Part shown: positions 1-8,039 of the stretch, in pieces
How the letters are laid out: each line of letters opens with the position of its first letter
Numbering within the stretch: the first letter of the stretch is position 1
NCBI GenBank assembly: GCA_031272375.1
Contig: JAISTY010000091.1
Span: 1-13,472, forward strand
DNA: 13,472 bases
Source: Opitutaceae bacterium
GTDB lineage: Bacteria > Verrucomicrobiota > Verrucomicrobiia > Opitutales > Opitutaceae
Direction: 5' to 3'
The notes under the pieces: model-generated
The model's database searches: none
What the model was told of the DNA's origin: nothing
Seen by the model: the letters and a program-made list of their open reading frames with translations, nothing else
Translations under genes and position numbers: made by a program

Positions 1-35
1 CGCCCGTCCCGCCCCCGCTTCCGCCCGCCGCATGA
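1..35 (+). CDS. possible C-terminal tail of an upstream gene (partial)
   Basis: The frame entering from the left edge is open and ends in a TGA at 33-35 that overlaps the ATG of the nucleoside transporter at 32 (ATGA arrangement). The visible residues are a Pro/Ala-rich tail of about ten amino acids. This would fit a translationally coupled upstream gene, but so little is visible that it could equally be non-coding sequence. No product can be assigned. Confidence 0.2.
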   Translation, partial: PVPPPLPPAA

Positions 36-1288
36 CCACATTGCAAAGCATCCTCGGCCTCCTGCTCATCACCGCCGGCGTCTGGCTCTTCGGCGAAAAC
101 CGCCGCGCCGTCCGCCCGCGCCTCATCCTCGGCGGCCTCGCCCTGCAGTTCGCGCTCGCGTTCCTGTTTCTCAAATTCCCCTGGGCCGCCGCCGCCGGCG
201 CCTTCCTCAACGCGGGCGTCGCCGCGCTTGAGGAGGCCACCCGCGCCGGCACCGCCTTCGTCTTCGGCTACGTCGGCGGCGCCGAGGCGCCCTTCGCCCC
301 CTCCGGCGCCGGCGGCGGAACCCCCTTCATCATGGCCTTCCGCGCCCTCATGATCATCCCCGTCACCGCCGCGCTCTCCTCGCTCCTCTTCCACTGGCGC
401 GTCCTTCCCGCCCTCATCGGCGCCTTCTCCAAACTCCTCCAATGGCTCTTCGGCATTGACGGCGCCCTCGGCTTCGGCGTCGCCGCCAACGTCTTCATGG
501 GCATGGTCGAGTCGCCCCTCGTCATCCGCCAATACCTCGAAAAAATGCCCCGCGCCGACTTCTTCGCGCTCATGACCGCCGGCATGGCGACGCTCGCCGG
601 CTCCATGCTCGTCCTCTACGCGACGATTTTGACGCCCGTCCTCGGCAACGCCCCCCTCCACCTCCTCGCCGCCTCCATCATCAGCTGCCCCGCCGCCGTC
701 ATGCTCGCCCGCGTCGCGATCCCGCCCGACCGCGACGCCGGCGGCGCCGTCGCGCGTTTCACCCCCCGGAAACTTTACCACGGCCCCCTCGACGCCATCA
801 CCAGCGGCGCCCGCGACGGGATGCGCGTGTGGCTCGACATCGTTTTCGTCCTCGTGGTGATGGCCGCGCTCGTCGCCCTCGCCAACCGGCTCCTCTCAAC
901 CCTGCCGCCCGTCCTCGACGCGCCCCTGACGTTGCAGCGGCTGCTCGGCTGGCTCTTCACGCCCGTCGCCTGGCTCGTCGGCATCCCAGCCGCCGAATGC
1001 CCGCAGGCCGGCGGCCTCCTCGGCACCCGCATCATCCTCAACGAGCTTGTCGCCTACCTCGACCTCGCCGCGCTGCCGCCGGAGACCTTCGCGCCGCGCT
1101 CGCGCGTCGTCCTCACCTACGCGCTCTGCGGTTTCGCCAACCTTGGCAGCCTCGGCATGATGCTCGCCGGCCTCGGCGCGCTCGTCCCCGGACGCCGCCG
1201 TGAGATCCTCCAGCTCGGCTGGCGTTCCGTCGTGGTCGGCTTCCTCGCCTGCTGCATGACCGGCGCCGTCGCCGGCATCCTCTTCTGA
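32..1288 (+). CDS. CNT-family concentrative nucleoside transporter (NupC-like)
   Basis: A 418-residue inner-membrane protein expected to import nucleosides by ion symport. The sequence is hydrophobic throughout, with an N-terminal segment (about residues 5-50), a central gate-like region (about 100-225) and a C-terminal transport domain (about 260-418). Family-typical stretches are visible: a Glu-Ser-Pro motif at 160-162 followed by an 'LEKMPRADFFALMTAGMATLAG' type region up to about 190, NELVAY at 337-342, and CGFANLGSLG at 366-375. The length matches the CNT family (about 400). There is no clear Shine-Dalgarno before the ATG, and the start may be coupled to a gene ending at 35. It converges on thrC with a 37-base gap and no recognisable terminator. 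The family call is firm. The substrate (purine or pyrimidine nucleosides) and the coupling ion (H+ or Na+) cannot be read from the sequence. Confidence 0.92.
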   Translation: MTTLQSILGLLLITAGVWLFGENRRAVRPRLILGGLALQFALAFLFLKFPWAAAAGAFLNAGVAALEEATRAGTAFVFGYVGGAEAPFAPSGAGGGTPFIMAFRALMIIPVTAALSSLLFHWRVLPALIGAFSKLLQWLFGIDGALGFGVAANVFMGMVESPLVIRQYLEKMPRADFFALMTAGMATLAGSMLVLYATILTPVLGNAPLHLLAASIISCPAAVMLARVAIPPDRDAGGAVARFTPRKLYHGPLDAITSGARDGMRVWLDIVFVLVVMAALVALANRLLSTLPPVLDAPLTLQRLLGWLFTPVAWLVGIPAAECPQAGGLLGTRIILNELVAYLDLAALPPETFAPRSRVVLTYALCGFANLGSLGMMLAGLGALVPGRRREILQLGWRSVVVGFLACCMTGAVAGILF

Positions 1289-1325
1289 AGCACCGCAACG
1301 GCGGCGGCTTGTCCCGCGCGCGCGT

Positions 1326-2684
1326 TCAGGCGGCGGCCTCGATGCGGGCGCGGATGGCGGCGGCGGTGGCCGGCACCCGCTGCCGGACGAGCGGGCGCTG
1401 TTTCAACGCCTCCAGCGAGGGGTGCGTGGGCGTCAGCCCGATCGCGTCCCGGATGGTCTCGGGGAACTTCGCCGGATGCGCGGTCGCGAGGATCAGGCTC
1501 GGCCCGTCCTTCGAGAGATCCTTGAAGGCGCAGGCGGTGTGCGGGTCGGCGATGTAGCCGTGGCGCCGGTAGGTCTCGCGGATGAGGACGGGGATCTCCG
1601 CGTCGTCGCAGCGGCTGGAGCGGAGGGTGTCGGGGTCGAAGTGCTCGAAGCGGTAGCGCCCCGTCCGCGCGAAGGTTTCCATGATTTCGCGGACGCGCGC
1701 CGTGTCGCCGCCGAGCGTGTAATAAAGGTAGCGCTCGAAGTTGCTCGAAACCTGGATGTCCATCGAGGGCGCGAGCGAGGGGCGCACCTCGCCGACGCGG
1801 TAGTCGCCCGTCGTGAAGAGGCGGTGGAGGATGTCGTTCTGGTTTGTGGCGACGCGGAAGCCGCGGATGGGGACGCCCATTTTCTGGAGGAGCCAGCCGG
1901 CGAGGACGTTGCCGAAGTTGCCCGTCGGCACGACGAACTCGGTCGCGCCGCGCTCCGCCTCCGGGAGGCGCAGCCAGGCGTGGAGGTAGTAGGCGCACTG
2001 CGCGAGGATGCGGGCGATGTTGATGGAGTTGACGGCGGAGAGGCGGTGGCGGACGCGGAAGGGCTGGTCGGCGAACAGCTCCTTCAGGGCGCGCTGGGCG
2101 TCGTCGAAGGTGCCCTCGACGGCGAGGGCGTGGACGTTGGGCGCGCCGGTGCACGCCATCTGCCGCTCCTGCAGCGCGGACGTCCGCCCGTCGGGATAGG
2201 CGATGAAGATGTTGACGCGCGGCTTGCCGAGGAGGCCGTGGATGGCGGCGGAGCCGGTGTCGCCGGAGGTGGCACCGAGGACGTTGAGCGTCCCGCCGTG
2301 CCGCTCGCACTGGTATTCGTAGAGGTTGCCGAGGAGCTGGAGCGCGAAGTCCTTGAACGCGAGCGTCGGCCCGTGGAACAGCTCGAGAACGCTCACGGTG
2401 CCGTCGAGCCGGACGATGGGCGCGATGTCCGGGTGGTCGAAGCGCGTGTAGGACTTCTCGACGAGGGCGCGCAGCGTGCCTTCGGGGATGTCGGTGGCGA
2501 AGCGCGAGAGGAGCGCGTGCGTGAGGGCGGGGTAGGGCAGGGGGGCGAGGGCGGCGAGGTCCGCCGGGGTGAGGCGCGGCAGCGTTTCCGGCACGAACAG
2601 GCCGCCGTCCGGCGCCAGGCCGGTGGCGACGGCCTCGGTGAAGCTGTGGGGCGGGGTTTGTCCGCGCGTGGAGAGGAATTTCAT
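1326..2684 (-). CDS. thrC: threonine synthase
   Basis: A cytosolic PLP enzyme of 452 residues that converts O-phospho-L-homoserine to threonine and phosphate, the last step of threonine synthesis. The N-terminus has the typical threonine-synthase opening (MKFLSTRGQ, then a GLAPDGGLFVPE region at 22-33). The PLP lysine is K111 in HGPTLAFKDF (104-113), the phosphate/PLP-binding loop ATSGDTG is at 138-144, and PTGNFGN is at 253-259. Length and motif order match the longer E. coli-type enzyme, with an N-terminal domain ahead of the PLP fold. It lies 63 bases downstream of ung on the same strand, so some co-transcription is likely, but that gap also contains a good promoter candidate. There is no Shine-Dalgarno before the ATG, only a run of C. 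Confidence 0.96.
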   Translation of the reverse strand: MKFLSTRGQTPPHSFTEAVATGLAPDGGLFVPETLPRLTPADLAALAPLPYPALTHALLSRFATDIPEGTLRALVEKSYTRFDHPDIAPIVRLDGTVSVLELFHGPTLAFKDFALQLLGNLYEYQCERHGGTLNVLGATSGDTGSAAIHGLLGKPRVNIFIAYPDGRTSALQERQMACTGAPNVHALAVEGTFDDAQRALKELFADQPFRVRHRLSAVNSINIARILAQCAYYLHAWLRLPEAERGATEFVVPTGNFGNVLAGWLLQKMGVPIRGFRVATNQNDILHRLFTTGDYRVGEVRPSLAPSMDIQVSSNFERYLYYTLGGDTARVREIMETFARTGRYRFEHFDPDTLRSSRCDDAEIPVLIRETYRRHGYIADPHTACAFKDLSKDGPSLILATAHPAKFPETIRDAIGLTPTHPSLEALKQRPLVRQRVPATAAAIRARIEAAA

Positions 2685-2692
2685 CGGGGGGG

Positions 2693-2721
2693 CTTATCCG
2701 TGTTCCGCGGCGTTTTGCCAA
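2693..2721 (-). promoter_or_regulatory. candidate sigma70-type promoter of thrC, nearly leaderless
   Basis: Read on the minus strand, TTGGCA (2721-2716) is followed after exactly 17 bases by GATAAG (2698-2693), which matches the -10 consensus at four of six positions. Only eight bases (seven C and a G) separate this -10 element from the thrC ATG, so transcription would start at or next to the start codon. This is inferred from consensus and spacing only. Confidence 0.38.
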
Positions 2722-2747
2722 AGCGATTTTCGGGCGCGCGCCGCCCG

Positions 2748-3464
2748 TCACGCGCCGGGCGTCCAGTCAACCGGCGGCGGGTTGTGGAGGGCGAGGAAGG
2801 CGTTCGCCCGCGAGTAGGGGCGGCTGCCGAAAAAACCGCGCCGCGCGGAGAGCGGGCTGGGGTGCGCGCTCTTCAGGACAAGGTGCGCGGGGTTGGTGAT
2901 GAGCGGCGCCTTCCTTTGCGCGGACGCGCCCCAGAGGAGGAAGACCGCGGGGCGCCGGCGTTCGCCGAGGCGGGCGATGAGGGCGTCGGTGAGGCGCTCC
3001 CAGCCCCGCCCGGCGTGCGAGAGCGATTTGCCGCTCTCGACGGTGAGGATCGTGTTGAGCAGCAGCACGCCCTGACGCGCCCAGGACGCGAGGTGGCCGG
3101 TCGCGGGGACGGGGATGCCGAGGTCGTCGTGAAGCTCCTTGAACATGTTGCGGAGCGAGGGCGGCGGCTTGTTGCCCGGAAGGACGGAGAGCGCGAGGCC
3201 GTGCGCCTGGCCGGGGTTGATGTAGGGATCCTGGCCGAGGATGACCACGCGGACGGCGTCGGGCGGGGTGAGCTTGAGGGCGTTGTAGATGTCGGCCCGC
3301 GGGGGATGGATGGTCTTCGCGGCGTATTCGGCGTCGAGGAAGGTCTGGAGGTCGCGGAACCAGGGCGAGGCAAGCTCGGGGGCGAGGAGGCGCTCCCAGC
3401 CGTTGGCGGGAAACGCGGCGCCGCCGGGCGGCGGCTTGTCGAGGGGGAGTTCGGGCTGGGTCAT
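2748..3464 (-). CDS. ung: uracil-DNA glycosylase (family 1)
   Basis: A 238-residue base-excision-repair enzyme that removes uracil from DNA. The water-activating motif GQDPY is at 77-81 (catalytic Asp79), followed by PGQAHGLALSV (84-94). LLLNTILTV is at 134-142, where Asn137 corresponds to the uracil-binding Asn. The catalytic-His/minor-groove loop HPSPLSA is at 201-207 (His201), followed by a GFFGSRPYSRAN segment (210-221). The residues right after GQDPY are I-N where E. coli has H-G; this position is variable and all known catalytic residues are intact. The ATG at 3464 gives a normal family length. It is divergent from mreB across 179 bases and probably co-directional with thrC in one operon. 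Confidence 0.96.
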   Translation of the reverse strand: MTQPELPLDKPPPGGAAFPANGWERLLAPELASPWFRDLQTFLDAEYAAKTIHPPRADIYNALKLTPPDAVRVVILGQDPYINPGQAHGLALSVLPGNKPPPSLRNMFKELHDDLGIPVPATGHLASWARQGVLLLNTILTVESGKSLSHAGRGWERLTDALIARLGERRRPAVFLLWGASAQRKAPLITNPAHLVLKSAHPSPLSARRGFFGSRPYSRANAFLALHNPPPVDWTPGA

Positions 3465-3472
3465 GCGGCGCG

Positions 3473-3501
3473 ATTCACGGCGGACGGGGCGCGGTTGTCA
3501 A
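3473..3501 (-). promoter_or_regulatory. candidate promoter of ung
   Basis: On the minus strand a perfect TTGACA (3501-3496) is followed after 17 bases by GTGAAT (3478-3473), a weak -10 (three of six). Eight bases separate it from the ung ATG, the same geometry as the thrC candidate. The -35 is strong and the -10 is weak, so confidence is low. Confidence 0.28.
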
Positions 3502-3576
3502 AAGGCGGCTTCGGAGGCCCCGGCGGGGACGTGCGGGGGTGTTTCCCGGCGCCGTTTCCCCGCGCCGTTTTCGCCT

Positions 3577-3582
3577 TTGACA
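3577..3582 (+). promoter_or_regulatory. perfect -35 hexamer upstream of mreB
   Basis: A consensus TTGACA lies 61 bases before the mreB ATG in the ung/mreB divergent gap. No good -10 follows at 16-18 bases (TTTCCA at 17). It is a plausible part of the mreBCD-mrdA promoter, but the second element is not recognisable. Confidence 0.25.
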
Positions 3583-3643
3583 GGGCGGGTTGGCGCGTGT
3601 TTCCAGTCCGCCGCTTCCCCGCCTTCCAAACAACAGGACACTC

Positions 3644-4660
3644 ATGGCCACGAATTTCCTCTCCTACTTCACCAACAACATCGGCATAGACCTCGGCACG
3701 GCGAACACGCTCGTGTTCGTGAAGGGCAAGGGGATCGTCCTGCGGGAGCCAAGCGTCGTCGCGATTGACACCGCCACCCGCAAGGTGCTCGCGGTCGGCA
3801 CCGAGGCAAAACGGATGCTCGGGCGCACGCCGGGCAACATCACCGCCATCCGCCCCATGAAGGACGGCGTCATCGCCGACTTCGATGTCACCCAGGCCAT
3901 GCTCAGCTATTTCATCCGCAAGGCCAGCTCCGGCGGCCTGCGCGTCAGCCCAAGGGTCATCATCGCCATCCCCTCGGGCATCACCGAGGTCGAGAAACGC
4001 GCGGTAAAGGACTCCGCGACGCGGGCGGGCGCGCGGGACGTCATCACGATCCCCGAGCCGATGGCGGCGGCGATCGGCGTGGGGCTGCCCATTGACGAGG
4101 AGCCCGCCAACATGATCGTGGACATCGGCGGCGGCACCACGGAGATCGCGGTTATCGCCCTGGGGGGGATTGTGTGCTCAAAGTCCATCCGCGTCGCCGG
4201 CGACGAGCTGGACACGACCATCGTCAACTACATGAAGCGCGCCTACAACCTGCTCATCGGCGAGCGCACGGCGGAGGAGATAAAGATGCGCATCGGCTCG
4301 GCCCATCCGCTCGAGGAGGAGCTGACGATGGAGGTCAAGGGGCGCGACTCGGTCGCCGGCCTCCCCAAGACGATCCACATCACCTCGCAGGAGATCCGCG
4401 AGGCGCTCGCGGACACGATTTCGGCGATCGTGGACGCCGTGCGCATCACGCTGGAACGCTGCCCGCCGGAACACTCGGCGGATCTCGTGGACCGCGGCTT
4501 CGTGCTCGCCGGCGGCGGCGCCCTGATCCGCGGGCTTGACCGCCTTTTGAGCGAGAAGACCGGCCTGCCGGTCATCGTCGCCGAGGAACCCCTCGACGCC
4601 GTCGCGAACGGCACGGGCGCGACGCTCGAGCTGAACCACGACGTGCTGCAAAATGTCTGA
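3644..4660 (+). CDS. mreB: rod shape-determining protein MreB
   Basis: A bacterial actin homologue of 338 residues that forms membrane-bound filaments and positions the elongation machinery (MreC, MreD, PBP2, RodA). The actin-fold nucleotide-binding motifs are complete: phosphate-1 IGIDLGTAN at 13-21, phosphate-2 VDIGGGTTE at 159-167 and the adenosine motif VLAGGGALI at 287-295. The ATG at 3644 was chosen over an in-frame TTG at 3590 because an AGGA ribosome-binding site sits five bases before it (3635-3638), the N-terminus then matches the family, and the extra 18 residues look like leader sequence. It is first in the mreBCD-mrdA cluster. The stop is followed at once by a perfect GC palindrome, then mreC after 38 bases. 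Confidence 0.97.
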   Translation: MATNFLSYFTNNIGIDLGTANTLVFVKGKGIVLREPSVVAIDTATRKVLAVGTEAKRMLGRTPGNITAIRPMKDGVIADFDVTQAMLSYFIRKASSGGLRVSPRVIIAIPSGITEVEKRAVKDSATRAGARDVITIPEPMAAAIGVGLPIDEEPANMIVDIGGGTTEIAVIALGGIVCSKSIRVAGDELDTTIVNYMKRAYNLLIGERTAEEIKMRIGSAHPLEEELTMEVKGRDSVAGLPKTIHITSQEIREALADTISAIVDAVRITLERCPPEHSADLVDRGFVLAGGGALIRGLDRLLSEKTGLPVIVAEEPLDAVANGTGATLELNHDVLQNV

Positions 4661-4678
4661 CGCGCCGCGCGCGGCGCG
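4661..4678 (+). repeat. perfect 18-base inverted repeat between mreB and mreC
   Basis: CGCGCCGCG followed directly by CGCGGCGCG begins at the first base after the mreB stop and occupies half of the 38-base gap to mreC. It has no loop as a perfect dyad, so as RNA it would fold with the central bases unpaired. It is not followed by a T run, so it is not a classic terminator. It could be an mRNA-stability or attenuation element, a protein-binding dyad, or chance in very GC-rich DNA. Confidence 0.4.
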
Positions 4679-4698
4679 CCCGCGCCCCCGTTTCCACC

Positions 4699-5532
4699 GT
4701 GTCCACGAAAAGCCGCCTCGACAAAAGCCGCCCCTTCCTGGTCCTCGGCATCGTCGTCCTCGCCTGGCTCCTGCTGCCGGCGGCGGTGAAGCGGTTCGCG
4801 CGCGCGGGCTTCTACGAGTTCCAGGCGCCCTTTGACGCGCTCGCCTCCCGCGCCGGCGACCTGCGGGAGTTCTGGGCGTTGAAAACCCGCCCGGCGAACG
4901 AGCTGATCGCGGCGGGGCGCGAGCTGGCGCGGCTCAACGCCTCCTACGAATACCGCCTCCAGCGCGACGCGGACCTGCGGACGGAGATCGCCCGCCTCGA
5001 GGAGCTGCTCCGCCTGCCCGCCGAGCCGGGCTTCCGCGCGGAGCCGGCGCGGGTGATCGGGCGCGATTTCGCGACCTGGTGGTCGCGCCTCACCATCGGC
5101 AAGGGCCGCGCCCACGGCCTCAAGCCCGGCAGCCCGGTCGTCTTCTCCGGCGGCCTCGCCGGACGCGTCGCGGAGGTCCACGCCCGCTCCTCGACCGTCG
5201 AGCTGCTCACCAGCCCCGACATCCGCGTCTCCGTCCTCATCGAGGGCGGCGGGCGCCCGTTCGCCTTCCAAGGCTCCGCGAACAACCCCGGATTCGGCGT
5301 CCTTGCGGACGGCGGCGTGGCGGAGTTCGTGCCGCCCGCGGCGGACGCGGGGCAGCGCCGGATCGTCACCTCCGGGCTTGGCGGCGTGTATCCGAAAAAC
5401 CTGGAGGTCGGGCGCCTTGTCCGCGTCGAGGCGTCCGCGGACGGCCTGTTCCTGACGGGCGCGGTGAGGGTCAACCCGGCCCTCGCGGGCCTGCGCGAGG
5501 TCACCGTGCTCGTGCCGGACGGGGGGGAGTGA
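4699..5532 (+). CDS. mreC: rod shape-determining protein MreC
   Basis: A 277-residue bitopic inner-membrane protein whose periplasmic part links MreB/MreD to PBP2. A short basic cytoplasmic start is followed by one transmembrane helix (about 13-30), a region with coiled-coil character (about 60-105, rich in Glu, Arg and Leu), and two beta-rich domains. MreC-typical stretches are VIGRDFATWWSRLTIGKG (starting near residue 118) and YPKNLEVGRLV in the C-terminal half. The start is a GTG with no visible Shine-Dalgarno, and no ATG is available in frame upstream before the mreB region. The 38-base gap after mreB and the 6-base gap before mreD indicate a shared transcript. Confidence 0.93.
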   Translation: MSTKSRLDKSRPFLVLGIVVLAWLLLPAAVKRFARAGFYEFQAPFDALASRAGDLREFWALKTRPANELIAAGRELARLNASYEYRLQRDADLRTEIARLEELLRLPAEPGFRAEPARVIGRDFATWWSRLTIGKGRAHGLKPGSPVVFSGGLAGRVAEVHARSSTVELLTSPDIRVSVLIEGGGRPFAFQGSANNPGFGVLADGGVAEFVPPAADAGQRRIVTSGLGGVYPKNLEVGRLVRVEASADGLFLTGAVRVNPALAGLREVTVLVPDGGE

Positions 5533-5538
5533 GGCACC

Positions 5539-6075
5539 ATGCGCGTTTTCCGAAGCGGTCTCGCGTTCGTCATCGGGGCGGCGTTCCTCAACCTCATGGT
5601 GGCGCGCCTCAACAACGGCATCCTCCCGCTGCACCTCTTTTGCGCGGGGCTTTTCGCCGCCTACGGCGCCTTCCACCTGCATCCGCGGGCGGGCTTCGCC
5701 GGCGTCTTTGTGATCGGGCTTCTCATGGACGCGCGCGCCCCCGTCCCCTTCGGGACGCAGGCCGTCCTGCTCGCGGCGCTGCACACGCTCCTGTCCGCCG
5801 CGCGCGACCGCGTTGACCGCAACTCCGACACCGCGCGCATCCTCGCGGCGGTGCTTGCCAACCTCGTCTTCTCCCTCGCGCTCGCGCTCCTGTGCGTCCG
5901 CCGCGCGGCGCTCCAGCCCCTTCCCCTCCTCGGCGACCTGCTGCTGTCGCAGGCATTGGTGGCGCTCGTCACACCCTGGTATTTCGCCCTGCAAAGCCGG
6001 CTGGTCCGCCTCGCCGCGCCCGCGGACGGCGGCTCCCACATCCACCGCACAAGGGCGGACTGGCTCGCGAAATGA
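5539..6075 (+). CDS. mreD: rod shape-determining protein MreD
   Basis: A small (178-residue) polytopic inner-membrane protein, part of the elongasome with MreC and PBP2. About five or six hydrophobic segments are visible (near 7-22, 28-46, 51-64, 72-88, 100-122 and 130-150). The family-like GLLMDARAPVPFG stretch (60-72) carries the conserved Gly/Asp/Gly pattern. A GAGG ribosome-binding site (5531-5534) overlaps the mreC stop and is four bases from the ATG. The last bases overlap the mrdA ATG (ATGA), suggesting translational coupling. Sequence conservation in MreD is low, so the call rests partly on its position. Confidence 0.88.
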   Translation: MRVFRSGLAFVIGAAFLNLMVARLNNGILPLHLFCAGLFAAYGAFHLHPRAGFAGVFVIGLLMDARAPVPFGTQAVLLAALHTLLSAARDRVDRNSDTARILAAVLANLVFSLALALLCVRRAALQPLPLLGDLLLSQALVALVTPWYFALQSRLVRLAAPADGGSHIHRTRADWLAK

Positions 6076-8039
6076 ACGGCCGCGACGAACGCATTTTCAG
6101 CGCCCAGAAGGGCTACGACGCGCGCCTGGTCTCCCTCGGCGCGCTCATCCTCCTGCTCCTCCTCGTCCTCGCGGCCGGCCTCGCCCACCGGCAGCTCGGC
6201 CTCTCCGAGGCCTACAGCGAGCGCGAACGCCTGCAAAACCAGCGCCGCGTCCTCGTCCCCGCCCCGCGCGGCAACCTCCTCGACCGCGACGGGCGCCTCC
6301 TCGCCGGCAACCGGCCCCGCCTCGCCGTCACCATCTCCCTCGACGACCTGCGGGCGGAAATCCGCGCGGCCTACCTCGGCATCCGCCGCGCCTACCGCGA
6401 CACCGGCGACCGCAACCTCCCCACCGCCGCGCAAATGCTGCGCATCGCCCGCGTCACCGTCGTCAACCGCCACCTCGCGGAGGTCAACCGCGTCACCGGA
6501 CGCGAGGACGCGCTGGATCCGGACGACCTCGACCGCAACTTCCGCCAGAACCTCCTGCTGCCTTACGTGCTCGTGGACGGCCTGGACGAGGCGGAGTTCG
6601 CGCGGCTCCTCGAGCGGATCCCCCCGAACTCCCCCCTGCAGCTCCACACGTCGAGCATGCGGATTTACCCCGGCGGCCCGCTCGCCGCGCACGTGATCGG
6701 GTATGTGTCGGGCGACGACGCCATCGGGGTTCCGCCCGGCTTCCCCGGCAACGGGCTGGCGACTTTCAGGATGCGCGGCGCCGCCGGAAGGGAGGGCCTC
6801 GAAAAGGCTCTCGACGCGCGGTTGCGCGGCGGCGCCGGCGGCGCGATTTACCGCGTGGATCCCGCCGGCTACCGCATCAACCCGCCCCTGAAAACGCTCG
6901 CGCCGCGGCAGGGCGACACCATCCGCACCTCCCTCGACGCGGACCTCCAGCTCGCCGCCGAGCGGGCGCTCGAAAAGACGGGCAACCTCAACGGCGCCGT
7001 CGTCGCCGTGGACGTCTCCAACGGCGAGATCCTCGCGCTGGCCACGCGCCCCGGCTACGACCTCAACACCTTCATCCCCCGCCTTTCGCGCGAGGCCGCG
7101 GCGGACATCAACGCCCGCGGCGCTTGGCTCAACCGCGCCACCAGCGGCCTCTACCCGCCCGGCTCCGCCTTCAAGCTCGTCGTCGCCATCGCCGGCCTGC
7201 GCTCCGGCGACATTGACCCGGACGAGCCGGTCAACTGCCCCGGCTATCACCAGGTCGCCGGGCGCCGCTTCGCCTGCCACGACGGGCACGCCCACGGGGA
7301 CATCACCCTCGCCACCGCCATCGAGAAAAGCTGCAACGTGTATTTTTACAAAAAGGGGCTGGAGATCGGCGTTGCGAAAATCGCGGCGGAGGCGCGCCGC
7401 TTCGGGCTGGATCGCCGCGCCGGGCTGGAAATCGCCGAGACCGGCGCGATGCTCGTGCCCGACCCCGCCTGGAAACTCCGGCGTTTCGGCGCCCAATGGT
7501 ATCCCGGCGACACCGCCAACCTCGCGATCGGGCAGGGCTTTTTGCAGGTGACGCCCCTGCAGATGGCGCTGCTCATGGCCGGATTCGCCCGCGACGAGAC
7601 GACCACCCGCCCAACGCTCCTCCGCCCCCCCGGCGGCAACCCGCCGCAACACGGCGCCCCCACCGGCCTCACCCCGGAACAGCGCGCGGTTCTCGTCAAC
7701 GCCCTCGAACAGGTGACGCTCACGGGCACCGGGCGCATTTTGCAGAGCCGTTTTCTGAAAATCCCCGGACTTCGCGTCGCGGGCAAAACCGGCACCGCCC
7801 AGCGCCAGACCCCGGAGGGCACCGTCAACTTCGCCTGGTTCATCTGCTACGCGCCGGTTGAAAACCCCCGGATCGCGCTCGCGGTGATGATCGAGGGCGA
7901 CACCCCCGGCGAGGAGACCGGCGGCGGACGCTACGCCGCGCCCGTCGCGCAGGCGGTCTTGAAGGCCTGGCGCGAAAAGAACGCCCCCGCCGCCGCGCCC
8001 CTCACACCAGCCCCAGAATCATCCGCCCCTCCTCGCTGA
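6072..8039 (+). CDS. mrdA: penicillin-binding protein 2, elongasome transpeptidase
   Basis: A 655-residue class B PBP that cross-links peptidoglycan during elongation, anchored in the inner membrane with its catalytic domain in the periplasm. One N-terminal transmembrane helix (about 19-39) is followed by the pedestal domain opening PAPRGNLLDRDG (63-74). The transpeptidase domain carries all three active-site motifs: SAFK (Ser365, Lys368), SCN (420-422) and KTGT (572-575). GDTANLAIGQG (479-489) is also typical. The start is the ATG overlapping the mreD stop; an in-frame upstream extension to 5892 lies entirely within mreD. The C-terminal tail is Pro/Ala/Ser-rich and its last 38 bases overlap sufT on the other strand. 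rodA does not follow it here. Confidence 0.95.
   Translation: MNGRDERIFSAQKGYDARLVSLGALILLLLLVLAAGLAHRQLGLSEAYSERERLQNQRRVLVPAPRGNLLDRDGRLLAGNRPRLAVTISLDDLRAEIRAAYLGIRRAYRDTGDRNLPTAAQMLRIARVTVVNRHLAEVNRVTGREDALDPDDLDRNFRQNLLLPYVLVDGLDEAEFARLLERIPPNSPLQLHTSSMRIYPGGPLAAHVIGYVSGDDAIGVPPGFPGNGLATFRMRGAAGREGLEKALDARLRGGAGGAIYRVDPAGYRINPPLKTLAPRQGDTIRTSLDADLQLAAERALEKTGNLNGAVVAVDVSNGEILALATRPGYDLNTFIPRLSREAAADINARGAWLNRATSGLYPPGSAFKLVVAIAGLRSGDIDPDEPVNCPGYHQVAGRRFACHDGHAHGDITLATAIEKSCNVYFYKKGLEIGVAKIAAEARRFGLDRRAGLEIAETGAMLVPDPAWKLRRFGAQWYPGDTANLAIGQGFLQVTPLQMALLMAGFARDETTTRPTLLRPPGGNPPQHGAPTGLTPEQRAVLVNALEQVTLTGTGRILQSRFLKIPGLRVAGKTGTAQRQTPEGTVNFAWFICYAPVENPRIALAVMIEGDTPGEETGGGRYAAPVAQAVLKAWREKNAPAAAPLTPAPESSAPPR

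Noticed and set aside
3590..3643. Upstream TTG start for mreB
   Set aside because: The ATG at 3644 has an AGGA ribosome-binding site and gives the usual MreB N-terminus; the 18 extra residues have no family counterpart that I recognise.
1422..3689. A 755-codon open frame on the plus strand antisense to thrC and ung
   Set aside because: Its composition is extreme (Glu, Arg, Gly, Val, Ala) and it mirrors the codon structure of thrC and ung, whose motifs are intact. Long antisense frames are expected in DNA this rich in GC.
4243..7652. Two long minus-strand open frames (600 and 663 codons) across mreB-mrdA
   Set aside because: Both are antisense shadows of well-supported genes with all catalytic motifs on the plus strand.
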